From assembly GCF_030285925.1 (NCBI RefSeq), contig NZ_CP127251.1, forward strand, positions 3,147,001-3,211,000: a stretch of DNA of 64,000 nucleotides, read 5' to 3'. Source of the DNA: Devosia sp. YIM 151766. GTDB taxonomy: Bacteria; Pseudomonadota; Alphaproteobacteria; Rhizobiales; Devosiaceae. The position numbers and the translations under genes were made by a program. A model generated the notes under the pieces. It had not been told where the DNA came from. It searched no databases and was given only the letters and a program-made list of their open reading frames with translations. Below, one piece after another: positions 35,379 through 44,497 of the stretch (positions are counted from its first letter, which is position 1; every line of letters starts with the position of its first letter).

Positions 35379-36602
35379 CTAAAGCTTCGCCCCGTCCAGC
35401 GTCGTGAGCATTCCCCCTGCCCCGATCTGCCGGATCACCAGCGCATAATCGCTTTTGCCGTTGCCATGGAACCGGAACAGCCCGTCCCGCCCGGAAAATC
35501 CCGCTGGATTGGTTAACAGCGCCGCGTCATAAGGCGGATTGGCCAGTGACAGCGTGTTCACATTGGCCAGAATCACCGCCGTATAGGCAATGGTCGACAT
35601 TTGCGGCGGCGCGCTGCCGAACCGCGCCTGGTAATCGGCGCGGATGGCGTTGAGGCCGGCTTCGTCCACCGCCGGATAGATGGCGCCGGCCAAAGCCGGA
35701 TTGGCGAGCAGGCCGCGATCATTGGCCCAATCGGCCGAGCCCACCAATTGCACGTCGTCCTTGCCGATGCCGGCCTGCGCCAGCAGTTCCGCAAACGTGG
35801 CGGCGCTGGCCCGGTCGGGAATGAACAGTGCATCGATCATACCGGTTTCGGTCATCGGCTTGGCCTGGTTGACGATCCCTTGCGCCTCGCCGATATCGGC
35901 AAAGGTATAGACCGCACTGGGCGAGAACCCCGCGGCGATCGCCTGGGTGCGGAAGGCCATGGCCAGCGCCTCGCCATAGGGGGTCGCCGGAAAGATTCCC
36001 GCCGGCCCGCGCCGCCCCTGTTCGCGCAGGAAAGTGACTGCCCGCTTCATTTCCGTCTCGGGCAGCACATTGAGCACATAGACGCCTGGCCCCGCCACAT
36101 TGCCGTTATTGGCAAAGCCGATCAGTGGAATATTGGCCGCGCGCGTCACTTGCGCGGCGGCGCTGATCTGCTCGGCACTCACCGGCCCCAGCACTAGCCT
36201 GGCTCCGTCGGCGACAGCCGCTTGGGCGGCATTGACCGCGCCGGCCGCATTGGTGCCGGTATCGCGCAGCGTGATGGTGATGTTTTCCCCGATATTAGGG
36301 CTCGCCTCGATGAAGCCGATGGCCAGCTTGGCCGCATTGGCGAGCGCCGTGCCCAATTGCGTCAGGGCCTGCTCACCGGACAGCGGCAGCAATAGCGCCA
36401 CATTGACCGGTCCGCGCCCGAAACGCTCGGCATTGCCGCTAACCGCCGGCGCCAGCGGCGCAGCAGTGCCTCCACCCGGGCCCGGTTCGCCCCAGGGCAG
36501 GGTCAGGCTGCGGGAGCCGAGCTGGAAGGTGCCTCCCGAACAGCCCGCCAGAGTCGCGGCCAGCCCGATCATCACCGAGCGGCGGGTCCAGGCTGCCGCC
36601 AT
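35379..36602 (-). CDS. Periplasmic-binding-fold lipoprotein, LpoA-like penicillin-binding protein activator
   Basis: A 407-residue lipoprotein. The leader ends in ATLAGC (Cys21), and a TRRS motif precedes the hydrophobic stretch. After a Gly/Pro-rich linker comes a type I solute-binding fold (NVALLLPLSGEQALTQLG, LVLGPVSAEQISA, PLIGFANNGN, VQLVGSADW). This is the domain of LpoA, which activates penicillin-binding protein PBP1a; the N-terminal TPR domain of E. coli LpoA is absent. It diverges from rsmI, as LpoA homologues usually do, supporting the call. Confidence 0.85.
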   Translation of the reverse strand: MAAAWTRRSVMIGLAATLAGCSGGTFQLGSRSLTLPWGEPGPGGGTAAPLAPAVSGNAERFGRGPVNVALLLPLSGEQALTQLGTALANAAKLAIGFIEASPNIGENITITLRDTGTNAAGAVNAAQAAVADGARLVLGPVSAEQISAAAQVTRAANIPLIGFANNGNVAGPGVYVLNVLPETEMKRAVTFLREQGRRGPAGIFPATPYGEALAMAFRTQAIAAGFSPSAVYTFADIGEAQGIVNQAKPMTETGMIDALFIPDRASAATFAELLAQAGIGKDDVQLVGSADWANDRGLLANPALAGAIYPAVDEAGLNAIRADYQARFGSAPPQMSTIAYTAVILANVNTLSLANPPYDAALLTNPAGFSGRDGLFRFHGNGKSDYALVIRQIGAGGMLTTLDGAKL

Positions 36603-36688
36603 CGCGTCTTTCACCACAAGAGGCCTCAAAGTGCACAATCTGTTAACAAACTCCCCCCAATTGGTTAATCAAGGATTGAAAAATACGG

Positions 36689-37585
36689 ATGGGGCGAATG
36701 GCAGGCGACACTCGGGACTATTTCATCGCCGGCACCCGTTTTTTCGCCCCCTCGCTGGCGCCGGGCCTTTATGTCGTGGCGACACCGATCGGCAATCTGC
36801 GCGACATCACCCTGCGCGCCCTCGAGACCCTGGCTGCCGCCGATCTGGTGCTCTGCGAGGATACCCGCACCTCTTCTCGCCTGCTCGATCATTATGGCAT
36901 CCAGGCAAAAAAGCAGTCTTTTCATGAACATAACGAACGCGAGCGCGCTGCGGACATCGCCAGCCGCATCGCTGCCGGCGCCGCCATCGCCTTGATCTCC
37001 GATGCCGGAACCCCCCTGCTCTCCGATCCAGGTTTCCCGCTGATCCGGGCGCTGGCGGAACAGGACCTGCCGATCTTTCCCCTCCCCGGCGCGTCCGCCC
37101 TGCTCTCGGCCCTGGTTATTGCCGGCCTGCCCACCGACGCCTTCGCCTTTCATGGCTTCCTGCCCAACAAAGCCGGGCAGCGGGCCAATGCCTTGAAAAA
37201 ACACGCCGATTCACGTGAAACATTGATCTTCTACGAATCGCCCCGCCGCCTCGCCGGCACGCTTGCCGCCATGGCCGAAATCCTCGGCGACAGGCAGGCC
37301 ATGGTCGCGTTGGAGCTGACCAAAAGGTTCGAGCGCAGCCATCGCGGCACGCTCGCCGAACTCGCTGCGGCTTTTGCCGGCGCGACAACGAAAGGTGAGG
37401 CGGTGATTGTTGTTGCCGGCGCCGCCGAACCCACCATTCCCGACGCCGCGGACTGGCAGGCGGCCCTCCTAGATGCGATGCAGAATCAGCCGCTTAGGGC
37501 GGCGGTGGACGAGATCGCCACCCGCTTCAATCTCAAACGCAAGGACGTTTACGATGCGGCGCTGGCGCTCAAGCACGAGGACTGA
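36689..37585 (+). CDS. rsmI: 16S rRNA (cytidine-1402-2'-O)-methyltransferase
   Basis: A 298-residue SAM-dependent methyltransferase acting on 16S rRNA C1402. The class III fold motifs are ATPIGNLRDIT, LCEDTRTSSRLL, LISDAGTPLLSDPG and HGFLPNK, and YESPRRL. A second ATG at 36698 could be the start. A parS-like site lies within the gene. It overlaps yraN. Confidence 0.96.
   Translation: MGRMAGDTRDYFIAGTRFFAPSLAPGLYVVATPIGNLRDITLRALETLAAADLVLCEDTRTSSRLLDHYGIQAKKQSFHEHNERERAADIASRIAAGAAIALISDAGTPLLSDPGFPLIRALAEQDLPIFPLPGASALLSALVIAGLPTDAFAFHGFLPNKAGQRANALKKHADSRETLIFYESPRRLAGTLAAMAEILGDRQAMVALELTKRFERSHRGTLAELAAAFAGATTKGEAVIVVAGAAEPTIPDAADWQAALLDAMQNQPLRAAVDEIATRFNLKRKDVYDAALALKHED
37207..37222. 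promoter_or_regulatory. Candidate parS site 3 (in rsmI)
   Basis: CGATTCACGTGAAACA matches the parS consensus TGTTTCACGTGAAACA at 14 of 16 positions, with an intact TTCACGTGAAACA. It lies in coding sequence in rsmI. Confidence 0.68.
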
Positions 37586-37940
37586 GCGGCGTAAAAACGC
37601 CGAGCGCCACGGCCATCGCGGCGAGGCCCTGGCGGCCCTGTTCCTGCAGGCAAAATTCTACCGCCTGCGCGATCGCCGCTTCAAAACGCCGGTCGGCGAA
37701 CTTGACCTGGTGACCGAAAAGGGCGGCACCATTGTCTTCGTCGAGGTCAAGGCGCGCGGCCGCTATACCGACGAGGCGCTGGCGCTGGGCGCGGTCAATC
37801 GATCGCGCATCACCCGCGCCGCGCAATATTGGTTGGCCCGCCATCCCGGCGAAAGCGGGAAGGATATCCGCTTCGACGTAATTTTCCTTGCGTCCCGGCG
37901 CTGGCCGCGCCATCTCATCAACGCCTTTCCCGCTATCTGA
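37554..37940 (+). CDS. YraN (UPF0102) endonuclease-like protein
   Basis: A 128-residue protein of the UPF0102 family, with a restriction-endonuclease-like core: [14 protein letters not shown], then [24 protein letters not shown], whose E-x-D and E-x-K residues form the nuclease pattern. Function is unproven. The ATG at 37554 is in the rsmI end, overlapping by 32 bases; the rsmI-yraN pair is widespread. It is followed by gshB after 8 bases. Confidence 0.88.
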   Translation: MRRWRSSTRTERRKNAERHGHRGEALAALFLQAKFYRLRDRRFKTPVGELDLVTEKGGTIVFVEVKARGRYTDEALALGAVNRSRITRAAQYWLARHPGESGKDIRFDVIFLASRRWPRHLINAFPAI

Positions 37941-37948
37941 GAAGTTCC

Positions 37949-38893
37949 ATGTCGCTCAAAGTCGCTGTCCAGATGGACCATATCGCCTCTATCAATCCTG
38001 GCGGCGATTCCACCTTCGCCATGATGCTGGAGGCCCAGGCACGCGGTCATGAACTGCTGCATTATACGCCCGATACCCTGTCCCTCCGGGACAATCTGGT
38101 GAGCGCCCTGGCCCAGCCGGTCACCGTCACCGATGCTGAAAAGGGCGCCCATTTCAGCCTGGGCGCGGCCAGCCGGGTGGATCTTTCCACCCAGGACGTG
38201 GTGCTGATGCGTCAGGACCCGCCCTTCGACATGAATTATATCACGCTCACCCACATGCTGGAGCGCATCCATCCCAAGACCTTGGTGGTCAATCCGCCCG
38301 CCGCCGTGCGCAATGCGCCGGAAAAAATCCTGGTCACCGAATTTCCCGACCTGATGCCTCCGACGCTGGTGACGCGCGACCGGGACGAGATTCATGCCTT
38401 CCGCAAGGAGCATGGCAACATCATCGTCAAGCCGCTCTACGGCAATGGCGGAGCCGGGGTCTTCTTCATCCAGGAAGGCGACCATAATCTCGTCAGCCTC
38501 CTCGAACTCTTCGAGGTCAATTATCGCGAGCCCTTCATGGTGCAGCGCTACCTGCCGGATGTGCGCAAGGGCGACAAGCGCATCATCATCATCGATGGCG
38601 AGCCGGTCATGGGCCTCAACCGCATTCCCGCCGCTGGCGAAGCGCGGTCCAACATGCATGTGGGCGGACGGCCCGAGCTCTCCGCCCTGACCGAGCGCGA
38701 GCACGAAATCTGTGCCGCCATCGGCCCGGCGCTCAAGGAGCGCGACATGATCTTTGTCGGCATCGACGTCATCGGCGGCTACCTTACCGAGATCAACGTC
38801 ACCTCCCCCACCGGTATCCGGGAGATCAAGCGTTTCGGCGGGCCTGACATTGCGGTCTTGATCTGGGATGCCATCGAGCGGCGGCGCGGCTGA
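37949..38893 (+). CDS. gshB: Glutathione synthetase
   Basis: A 314-residue ATP-grasp ligase that adds glycine to gamma-glutamylcysteine. Typical blocks are [44 protein letters not shown] and [19 protein letters not shown]. The ATG at 37949 is the family start. The rsmI-yraN-gshB order is a classic alphaproteobacterial cluster. Confidence 0.97.
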   Translation: MSLKVAVQMDHIASINPGGDSTFAMMLEAQARGHELLHYTPDTLSLRDNLVSALAQPVTVTDAEKGAHFSLGAASRVDLSTQDVVLMRQDPPFDMNYITLTHMLERIHPKTLVVNPPAAVRNAPEKILVTEFPDLMPPTLVTRDRDEIHAFRKEHGNIIVKPLYGNGGAGVFFIQEGDHNLVSLLELFEVNYREPFMVQRYLPDVRKGDKRIIIIDGEPVMGLNRIPAAGEARSNMHVGGRPELSALTEREHEICAAIGPALKERDMIFVGIDVIGGYLTEINVTSPTGIREIKRFGGPDIAVLIWDAIERRRG

Positions 38894-38953
38894 ACCGGGC
38901 TTGGCGGCAAGGCACAAATGCCCTAATCCTTGGCTTTGGGCCGGGGAACGGGC

Positions 38954-39583
38954 ATGAATTCATTCCTTGTCGCATTCGCCACCTTGTTCGCCACGGTGGG
39001 CGTGGCCGACATCGCCTTCATCTTTGCCGCCCTGACCAAGGACAATACGGCAGCGCAACGCCGCACCTTCGCCACGCGCGGCGTGCTGGTGGCTTTGGCG
39101 ATCCTGTTGTTCTTCGCCGTCCTGGGCCACGCCATCCTCGACATATTTGGCATCACCATTCCCGCCCTGCGCACCGCCGGCGGCATCCTGTTATTTTTGA
39201 TCGCCATCGACATGGTGTTCGCCCGGCATTCGGGCGGCACCGGCACCACTGATGAAGAAGAGGTCGAAGCCCGCCAGAGCCACGATATTTCGGTATTTCC
39301 GCTGGCCATGCCGCTCATGGCCGGTCCCGGCGCCATCAGCGCCGTCATCCTGCTGACCACTGGCGCCAAATCCGATCTCGAATTCTGGCTGGTGCTGGCG
39401 GCTATCGTTGTGACCTTGGCGCTGGCCTGGCTGACCCTGCTCATCGCCATCCCGATCCAGCGCCTGCTGGGCCTCACCGGCCTGTCGGTGGTGTCACGCG
39501 TTGTTGGAATTCTGCTGGCCGCCCTTGCCGTGCAATTCGTCTTCGACGGCATCCAGTCAAGCGGTCTGCTGAGTAGCGTCTGA
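38954..39583 (+). CDS. MarC-family integral membrane protein
   Basis: A 209-residue protein with six hydrophobic segments (about 4-26, 41-62, 66-84, 108-130, 135-165, 178-200). PLAMPLMAGPGAISAVILL is the family signature. MarC proteins were named after the mar locus but their transport role is unknown. The first half starts at the ATG at 38954, after GGGGAACG. Confidence 0.88.
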   Translation: MNSFLVAFATLFATVGVADIAFIFAALTKDNTAAQRRTFATRGVLVALAILLFFAVLGHAILDIFGITIPALRTAGGILLFLIAIDMVFARHSGGTGTTDEEEVEARQSHDISVFPLAMPLMAGPGAISAVILLTTGAKSDLEFWLVLAAIVVTLALAWLTLLIAIPIQRLLGLTGLSVVSRVVGILLAALAVQFVFDGIQSSGLLSSV

Positions 39584-39610
39584 CTGGCAATTTCAATCAA
39601 AATTGCGGCA

Positions 39611-39626
39611 TTAAGCAAGTCTTAAC
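39611..39626. promoter_or_regulatory. CtrA box, TTAA-GCAAGTC-TTAAC
   Basis: All fixed bases of the CtrA consensus TTAA-N7-TTAAC are matched. It is 64 bases before the start of the small peptide gene at 39690 and nothing else starts nearby, so that gene is the likely target. Confidence 0.65.
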
Positions 39627-39660
39627 GCTGTCCTTGACCTGGTCGGGGCAGGAGCGCACA

Positions 39661-39688
39661 CCAGAGCCCGTTGCTCTGGAGGACAGTC
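39661..39688 (+). promoter_or_regulatory. Leader hairpin and strong ribosome site of the small peptide gene
   Basis: CCAGAG - CCCGTTG - CTCTGG forms a six-base-pair hairpin whose 3' arm merges into CTGGAGGA, a strong Shine-Dalgarno sequence five to six bases before the ATG at 39690. Folding would occlude the first bases of the ribosome site, so it may modulate translation. Confidence 0.5.
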
Positions 39689-39689
39689 G

Positions 39690-39812
39690 ATGCGCCTGGC
39701 CGCGGCCCTGCTATTTCTGATCTTCGCCATGTTGTCGGCCAATGTCTCCGCCGTCAGCGCCGTGCGCTCGGAAATGCCGAACCCGATGTCGGCGCTGCCG
39801 CCGGATTACTGA
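39690..39812 (+). CDS. Small secreted or membrane peptide, 40 residues, unknown function
   Basis: I do not recognise this gene. The ATG has one of the best ribosome sites in the window (GGAGGA). Residues 1-24 form a signal-peptide-like segment (Arg2, hydrophobic LLFLIFAML core, then VSAVSA), leaving a 16-residue tail with three Pro and two Met ending PPDY. Its stop overlaps by 7 bases the end of the converging hydrolase gene. The CtrA box upstream hints at cell-cycle control. It is too short for certainty. Confidence 0.55.
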   Translation: MRLAAALLFLIFAMLSANVSAVSAVRSEMPNPMSALPPDY

Positions 39813-40978
39813 AATCCGGCTTCTTCTCCATCGGCTTGCGGCTCGACACCGACCCCGAAAGCGTCGACGCGGCCATTCGGCGCCCGGACGAGCTGGTCGA
39901 GCGTGAAGCCCGGTCCCGATTCCTGCGGATTGACCGCCAGGACCAGATCATCCGCCCGCTGCGGCGCCCGGCTCAAGGGCATGACGGCGCCCGCCACTTC
40001 CAGCAGCCGGTCCTGACCCAGCCCCTGATAGGGGGGGCGCAGCATGGCTGCGGCGTCGGTGCCCAGAAGCGGATCGGCAATGGCGATGCTGACGCCGCCA
40101 CCGCGATAGAAGCTGCGGATTGCCTGGCTGATATAGAAAGCCAGCTTGTCCGAGCCGGCGCTAGAAAAATGGATGCCGTCATCCTTGCGCATCAACGCGT
40201 TCTGCCCGTTGACGTCGGGGCCATGAGAGGAATAGCGCCCGTCCTCGCCCACGAAGCGGTCATAGATGTCGAGAAATTCCGCTCCTCCGGAAAAGGCCGC
40301 CATTTTGTGCAGGGCGCTGATCTGGCTGATGGCCGCGGAATATTCCGAGCGCGACATCGGTGGAAGACCCAGCCAGACCACCGGTTTCCGCGCCGCCCGC
40401 AATTGGCCGAGAAAGGCATTGAGCCTGCCCTGATAGGCCGAAATCCAGCCATCGCTGAGCGCCGGATAGGTCTGGCCGTTGGCGCGGATTTCCTGCCGGT
40501 CATTGATGCCGATAATGACGACGGCGATGTCGAAATTATCGGCCGCGATTTGTTCGGCCAGAGCCTTGTTCCAGTCGAAATAATCGTCCCGAACGAAGCC
40601 CGACGAACTGACGCCCTGCCCGATAACCACCAGGTTCGGGTCTTCGGCGTAGAAACGCTCCAGGGCGCGCGACAGATCGATGGCCAGCGAATCGCCGAAG
40701 ACGGCCAGCCGGGTCGCATCGGGGGCCTTGTCGATGGCCGGCTGGACCGGCGCCGGCGGCAGGGTCGCCCTCGGCGCGCTTTGGCGCGGCTGGGGCTGCT
40801 GTACCGGAGCGGCGGGTGCCGGTTGCTCACCGAACAGCAGGTCGAACAATGTACGGCGCCGGGGCGCTTCCTGCTGGGCGACGAGCATGCGGTCGCCGGC
40901 CTGCATTTGCGCGAACGCCGGGCCGGTCTCGGCAAGCGCCATAACGGCAATCAGCAGAAAAAGGACGAGCCGCTTCAT
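39806..40978 (-). CDS. SGNH/GDSL hydrolase family protein (DUF459-like), secreted
   Basis: A 390-residue exported protein: signal peptide 1-23 (ending PAFA), a Pro/Gln-rich linker (about 50-85), then an SGNH hydrolase core with FGDSL at 94-98 (nucleophile Ser97), GINDR near 158 and DGIHFSS near 278, giving Ser, Asn, Asp and His. Such periplasmic proteins often remove acetyl groups from cell-surface polymers. The substrate is unknown. It stands next to galE/galU, consistent with envelope polysaccharide work. Confidence 0.85.
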   Translation of the reverse strand: MKRLVLFLLIAVMALAETGPAFAQMQAGDRMLVAQQEAPRRRTLFDLLFGEQPAPAAPVQQPQPRQSAPRATLPPAPVQPAIDKAPDATRLAVFGDSLAIDLSRALERFYAEDPNLVVIGQGVSSSGFVRDDYFDWNKALAEQIAADNFDIAVVIIGINDRQEIRANGQTYPALSDGWISAYQGRLNAFLGQLRAARKPVVWLGLPPMSRSEYSAAISQISALHKMAAFSGGAEFLDIYDRFVGEDGRYSSHGPDVNGQNALMRKDDGIHFSSAGSDKLAFYISQAIRSFYRGGGVSIAIADPLLGTDAAAMLRPPYQGLGQDRLLEVAGAVMPLSRAPQRADDLVLAVNPQESGPGFTLDQLVRAPNGRVDAFGVGVEPQADGEEAGFQ

Positions 40979-41096
40979 CGATATGTCCGGACCTTCTGCC
41001 GCCTTTTAGCATCCCGGCCGATGCAAGACCACGCCGCACGCGCGCGCGTGACATGTGGTTACGCGGCCGGTCGACACCCGGATGGCCTCGATCCGC

Positions 41097-42083
41097 TCAG
41101 CGATTGCGGGTCATCAAATGGCGTTCCCAATTATAGGCCGTTTCGACGATTTCCTCCAGATCGTCGTGCCGGGGAACCCAGCCGAGCAATTTCCGCACTT
41201 TCTCCCCCGTCGCGGTGATCGAGGCCGGATCGCCCTCGCGGCGCGGGGCTTCGTCGGCGCGCAATTCGGCACCGGTCACCTTGCGTACCGTATCGACCAC
41301 CTCCCGTACCGAAAAACCCCGCCCATAGGCACAGTTGAGCGTCGTGCTGGTGCCGCCCTTGCGCAGGTGCTCGAGCAGCAGTGCATGGGCGTCGATGAGA
41401 TCGGTGACGTGAATATAATCGCGGATGCAGGTGCCGTCCGGCGTCTCGTAATCGGTGCCGAAAATGCTCATCTTCTCGCGCTGGCCGAGGGCGGTCTGGC
41501 AGGCGACCTTGATGAGATGGGTGGCTTCGGGCGTGGACTGGCCCGAGCGTCGGCCCGGATCAGCCCCGGCAACGTTGAAATAGCGCAATATTCCATAGGT
41601 GATCGGGTGGGCGGCGGCCACATCGGCCAGCATCCATTCGGTCATCAGCTTGGAGCGGCCATAGGGCGACATGGGATTGAGGGGGGTATTCTCGACCACC
41701 GGCGCCAGCCCAGTCATGCCATAGACCGCGGCGGTGGACGAGAAAATGAAGTTCTTCACCCCGCCCTTGACGGCCGCCTCGATCAGATTGCGCGAGGTGG
41801 CGGTATTGTTGGCGTAATATTTGAGCGGATCGGCAACCGATTCGGGCACCACGATCGAGCCGGCGAAATGCACGATTTCGGTGATCTTGTGCTTCTCGAT
41901 GAGCCGCAGCACCAATTCGATATCGCCGGCATTGCCCCGCTCGAACCGCGCCCGGCCATCCACGGCCCAGTCAAAGCCGGTGACGAGATTGTCGAGCACG
42001 ACCACGTCTTCGCCGCTATCGGCCAGGTTGAGCACCATATGGCTGCCGATATAGCCGGCGCCGCCGGTTACCAGAACGGTCAT
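41097..42083 (-). CDS. galE: UDP-glucose 4-epimerase
   Basis: A 328-residue short-chain dehydrogenase-fold epimerase interconverting UDP-glucose and UDP-galactose. The NAD loop TGGAGYIG is at 6-13; the catalytic Ser-x-Tyr-xxx-Lys appears as SSTAAVYG and PYGRSKLM. The ATG at 42083 is the family start; upstream codons are not conserved. It diverges from galU, and the two enzymes supply sugar nucleotides for envelope polysaccharides. Confidence 0.95.
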   Translation of the reverse strand: MTVLVTGGAGYIGSHMVLNLADSGEDVVVLDNLVTGFDWAVDGRARFERGNAGDIELVLRLIEKHKITEIVHFAGSIVVPESVADPLKYYANNTATSRNLIEAAVKGGVKNFIFSSTAAVYGMTGLAPVVENTPLNPMSPYGRSKLMTEWMLADVAAAHPITYGILRYFNVAGADPGRRSGQSTPEATHLIKVACQTALGQREKMSIFGTDYETPDGTCIRDYIHVTDLIDAHALLLEHLRKGGTSTTLNCAYGRGFSVREVVDTVRKVTGAELRADEAPRREGDPASITATGEKVRKLLGWVPRHDDLEEIVETAYNWERHLMTRNR

Positions 42084-42185
42084 GCTTTTGCTCTCCGCAA
42101 TAGAAATGCTAACTGAACGCAACGATATCTGTCAGGCGTTGATTTAGCTTTACGCCAGTCATGCGTCCACAAGGGAGAAATTCAC

Positions 42186-43070
42186 GTGTCCAAACGCGTC
42201 CGCACCGCCGTCTTCCCCGTTGCCGGGCTGGGAACCCGCTTCCTGCCTGCAACCAAGGCGATGCCCAAGGAAATGCTGACCGTGGTGGATCGCCCGCTGA
42301 TCCAATATGCGGTGGATGAGGCCCGCGAGGCCGGCATCGAGCACTTCGTCTTCGTCACTGGCCGCAACAAGGGCGTGATCGAGGATCATTTCGATCGCCA
42401 GTTCGAACTGGAAACCACGCTGGAAGCCCGTGGCAAGAACGCCGCGCTCAGGGAATTGCAGCAGGACCTGCCCTCGGCCGGCCGCACCAGCTTCACCCGC
42501 CAGCAGGAACCTTTGGGGCTTGGCCATGCCGTCTGGTGCGCCCGCCATATTGTCGGCGACAATCCTTTCGCCCTGCTGCTGCCCGATATGCTGTTCAAGG
42601 GCGAGCCGGGCGTGCTCAAGCAGATGATGGACAGCTACGAGCAAACCGGCGGCAATGTCGTCGCCGTCGAAGAGGTGCCGGAAAGCGAAATCTCCTCCTA
42701 TGGTGTCGTGGCCAGGGGCGAGGGCCCGGACCACGGCTTTGTCATCGATGGCATGGTGGAAAAGCCCAGGCGCGAGGATGCCCCTTCAAATCTGATCATT
42801 TCGGGACGCTACATCCTGCAGCCAGAAATCTTTGCGCTTCTGGCCGATCAGCCGCGCGGCGCCGGTGGCGAAATCCAGCTGACCGACGGCATGCAGACAC
42901 TGATGACCCGGCAGCGCTTTACCGGCGTCAAATATCAGGGCCAGAGCTTCGATTGCGGCTCCAAGATCGGTTTTCTCACCGCCAATGTCGTCTATGCCCT
43001 GGATCGCGACGATATCCGGTCCGGTTTCGTGCGGGAATTGCGCAAGCTCGATCTGGAGGACCGGCTCTAG
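42186..43070 (+). CDS. galU: UTP-glucose-1-phosphate uridylyltransferase
   Basis: A 294-residue nucleotidyltransferase that makes UDP-glucose. The N-terminal [21 protein letters not shown] block and the later [13 protein letters not shown] and [10 protein letters not shown] blocks are typical. It starts at GTG 42186 behind AGGGAGA. The start overlaps a half palindrome ATTCACGTG that resembles half a parS site. Product feeds galE on the other strand. Confidence 0.96.
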   Translation: MSKRVRTAVFPVAGLGTRFLPATKAMPKEMLTVVDRPLIQYAVDEAREAGIEHFVFVTGRNKGVIEDHFDRQFELETTLEARGKNAALRELQQDLPSAGRTSFTRQQEPLGLGHAVWCARHIVGDNPFALLLPDMLFKGEPGVLKQMMDSYEQTGGNVVAVEEVPESEISSYGVVARGEGPDHGFVIDGMVEKPRREDAPSNLIISGRYILQPEIFALLADQPRGAGGEIQLTDGMQTLMTRQRFTGVKYQGQSFDCGSKIGFLTANVVYALDRDDIRSGFVRELRKLDLEDRL

Positions 43071-43071
43071 C

Positions 43072-44349
43072 CTAGCGCTTGAGCGTGATCCCGACGCCGA
43101 TGCTATGGGTATCGAGCAGACCGCTATTGCTGTTGTCGCGGTGGGCAAAGGCATATTCCGCCGACAGGGCCGTATGCGCGTTGACGACATAATCGGCGCC
43201 GGCGCCAAAGCCGCGCCGGTGCTCGATTTCCCCATTGCCTTCCAATACCGACAGCCCCCAATCGGTCGAGGCGCGCAGGCGCAGCCAGGAATTGACCGTA
43301 TAGTCCAGCTTGGCGGTCGCGACATGCGTTACCCGCGCCGTGCCCTTGGCATCGGCGCCGGTCGGCTCGATATTGGTGGCGAGCGAAGCGGCGAGATTGA
43401 CGGTCGAGTTCGGTGAATAGACCAGGCTCGCATCGTAGAGCTGGGCGGTGATATCGGCCAGGCCCGCGGCGTCGAAATTATGGTGACCCAATCCGATCGA
43501 GGCGCTGGCGCTGATAACGCCGTTCCAGCTGCCGGCTATGCCGCCGCGCAGGGCCGTGCTGGTCGCATCGGTCCTGACGCCCAGGGCAGGCGAGGCGGCG
43601 TCGAACATGTCGCGGCCCAGCGCGGCCTCGCCGAAAACCTCGAAAATCGGCGTGATCTGGACGCCGGCGCGCAGGCTGGTATCGGCCTGCCACAGATTTT
43701 GATCCGAATTGTCGGTGGAGCCGGTATCGGTGCGGATCGTGGGGCCATGGATTGTCCGTTCGAGATTGGTCTTGAGCCCCAGATTGACCTTGCCGAAAGA
43801 CCGGTCGACGCCAAGTCCCGCCGAGCCGCTCAATATCTGGGGCGGTTGGGCGATTAGCGGGTCGAGCCCCGGCGTGTTTGGCAATGGCTGACGGAGATCG
43901 AGCGCGGCCGCGCCGCTGAGGCTGGTGCTCTTATCCAGCGCCATATTCGCCGAAAGACCGAGGCGAAGCGCGGTGAGGCCCAAGGTTTCGCTATCGTCCC
44001 AAGGCCGCGCCATCTCGGCGGTCCCTTCGATGACAAGATCCGCGCGTCGCCCGTCATGCTTGGCCGTGAAGGCCGGGTTGAGTGTGGTGAGGAAGCTGCC
44101 GCCCTCGGTGCTGCTGCTGGTATAGGCGCCCTTGAGGCCGACGGACCAGTCGAAGTGAAAGGGCGGATGGGCCGGCTCGCTTCCAGCGCTGAAGGTGCCG
44201 CTTCCCGGCGCGACCGGATAGAGGCCCGGTTGCAGCCGCTCGCTGTCATATTCCGGCCCGTCCGGCCCCGGCGGGTCGGCCAAGACGACGCCCGCGGGAA
44301 GCAGCCCGATGGTGGCAAAGAGCAGCAATGTCCAATTTCGTCCGGCCAC
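43072..44349 (-). CDS. Outer-membrane beta-barrel protein
   Basis: A 425-residue exported protein: signal peptide 1-24 (ending VVLA), a Pro/Gly-rich segment to about 65, then alternating beta-strand sequence from WSVGLKGAYTSSS to the end (VGITLKR). The pattern of repeated aromatic/aliphatic alternation and short turns fits an outer-membrane barrel. The usual final Phe is missing: the chain ends Lys-Arg. Substrate unknown. It ends 1 base from the convergent galU stop. Confidence 0.78.
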   Translation of the reverse strand: MAGRNWTLLLFATIGLLPAGVVLADPPGPDGPEYDSERLQPGLYPVAPGSGTFSAGSEPAHPPFHFDWSVGLKGAYTSSSTEGGSFLTTLNPAFTAKHDGRRADLVIEGTAEMARPWDDSETLGLTALRLGLSANMALDKSTSLSGAAALDLRQPLPNTPGLDPLIAQPPQILSGSAGLGVDRSFGKVNLGLKTNLERTIHGPTIRTDTGSTDNSDQNLWQADTSLRAGVQITPIFEVFGEAALGRDMFDAASPALGVRTDATSTALRGGIAGSWNGVISASASIGLGHHNFDAAGLADITAQLYDASLVYSPNSTVNLAASLATNIEPTGADAKGTARVTHVATAKLDYTVNSWLRLRASTDWGLSVLEGNGEIEHRRGFGAGADYVVNAHTALSAEYAFAHRDNSNSGLLDTHSIGVGITLKR

Positions 44350-44497
44350 AGCCTGCTCCGCGAGAAAGCCGGCGGCATCGGGGTTGGCCGGCCATGGCCC
44401 TTGGGGGGTCTTGCCGCGATCCTTTCATTTTATGGTTAACGAACGATTGCCGTGCTCATCATTGGATAGGCGTGTTCAGCAATCCCGCATGACCGAT

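Noticed and set aside
42178..42193. A fifth parS-like site at the galU start
   Set aside because: Only the left half ATTCACGTG matches; the right half reads TCC. The palindrome is not complete.
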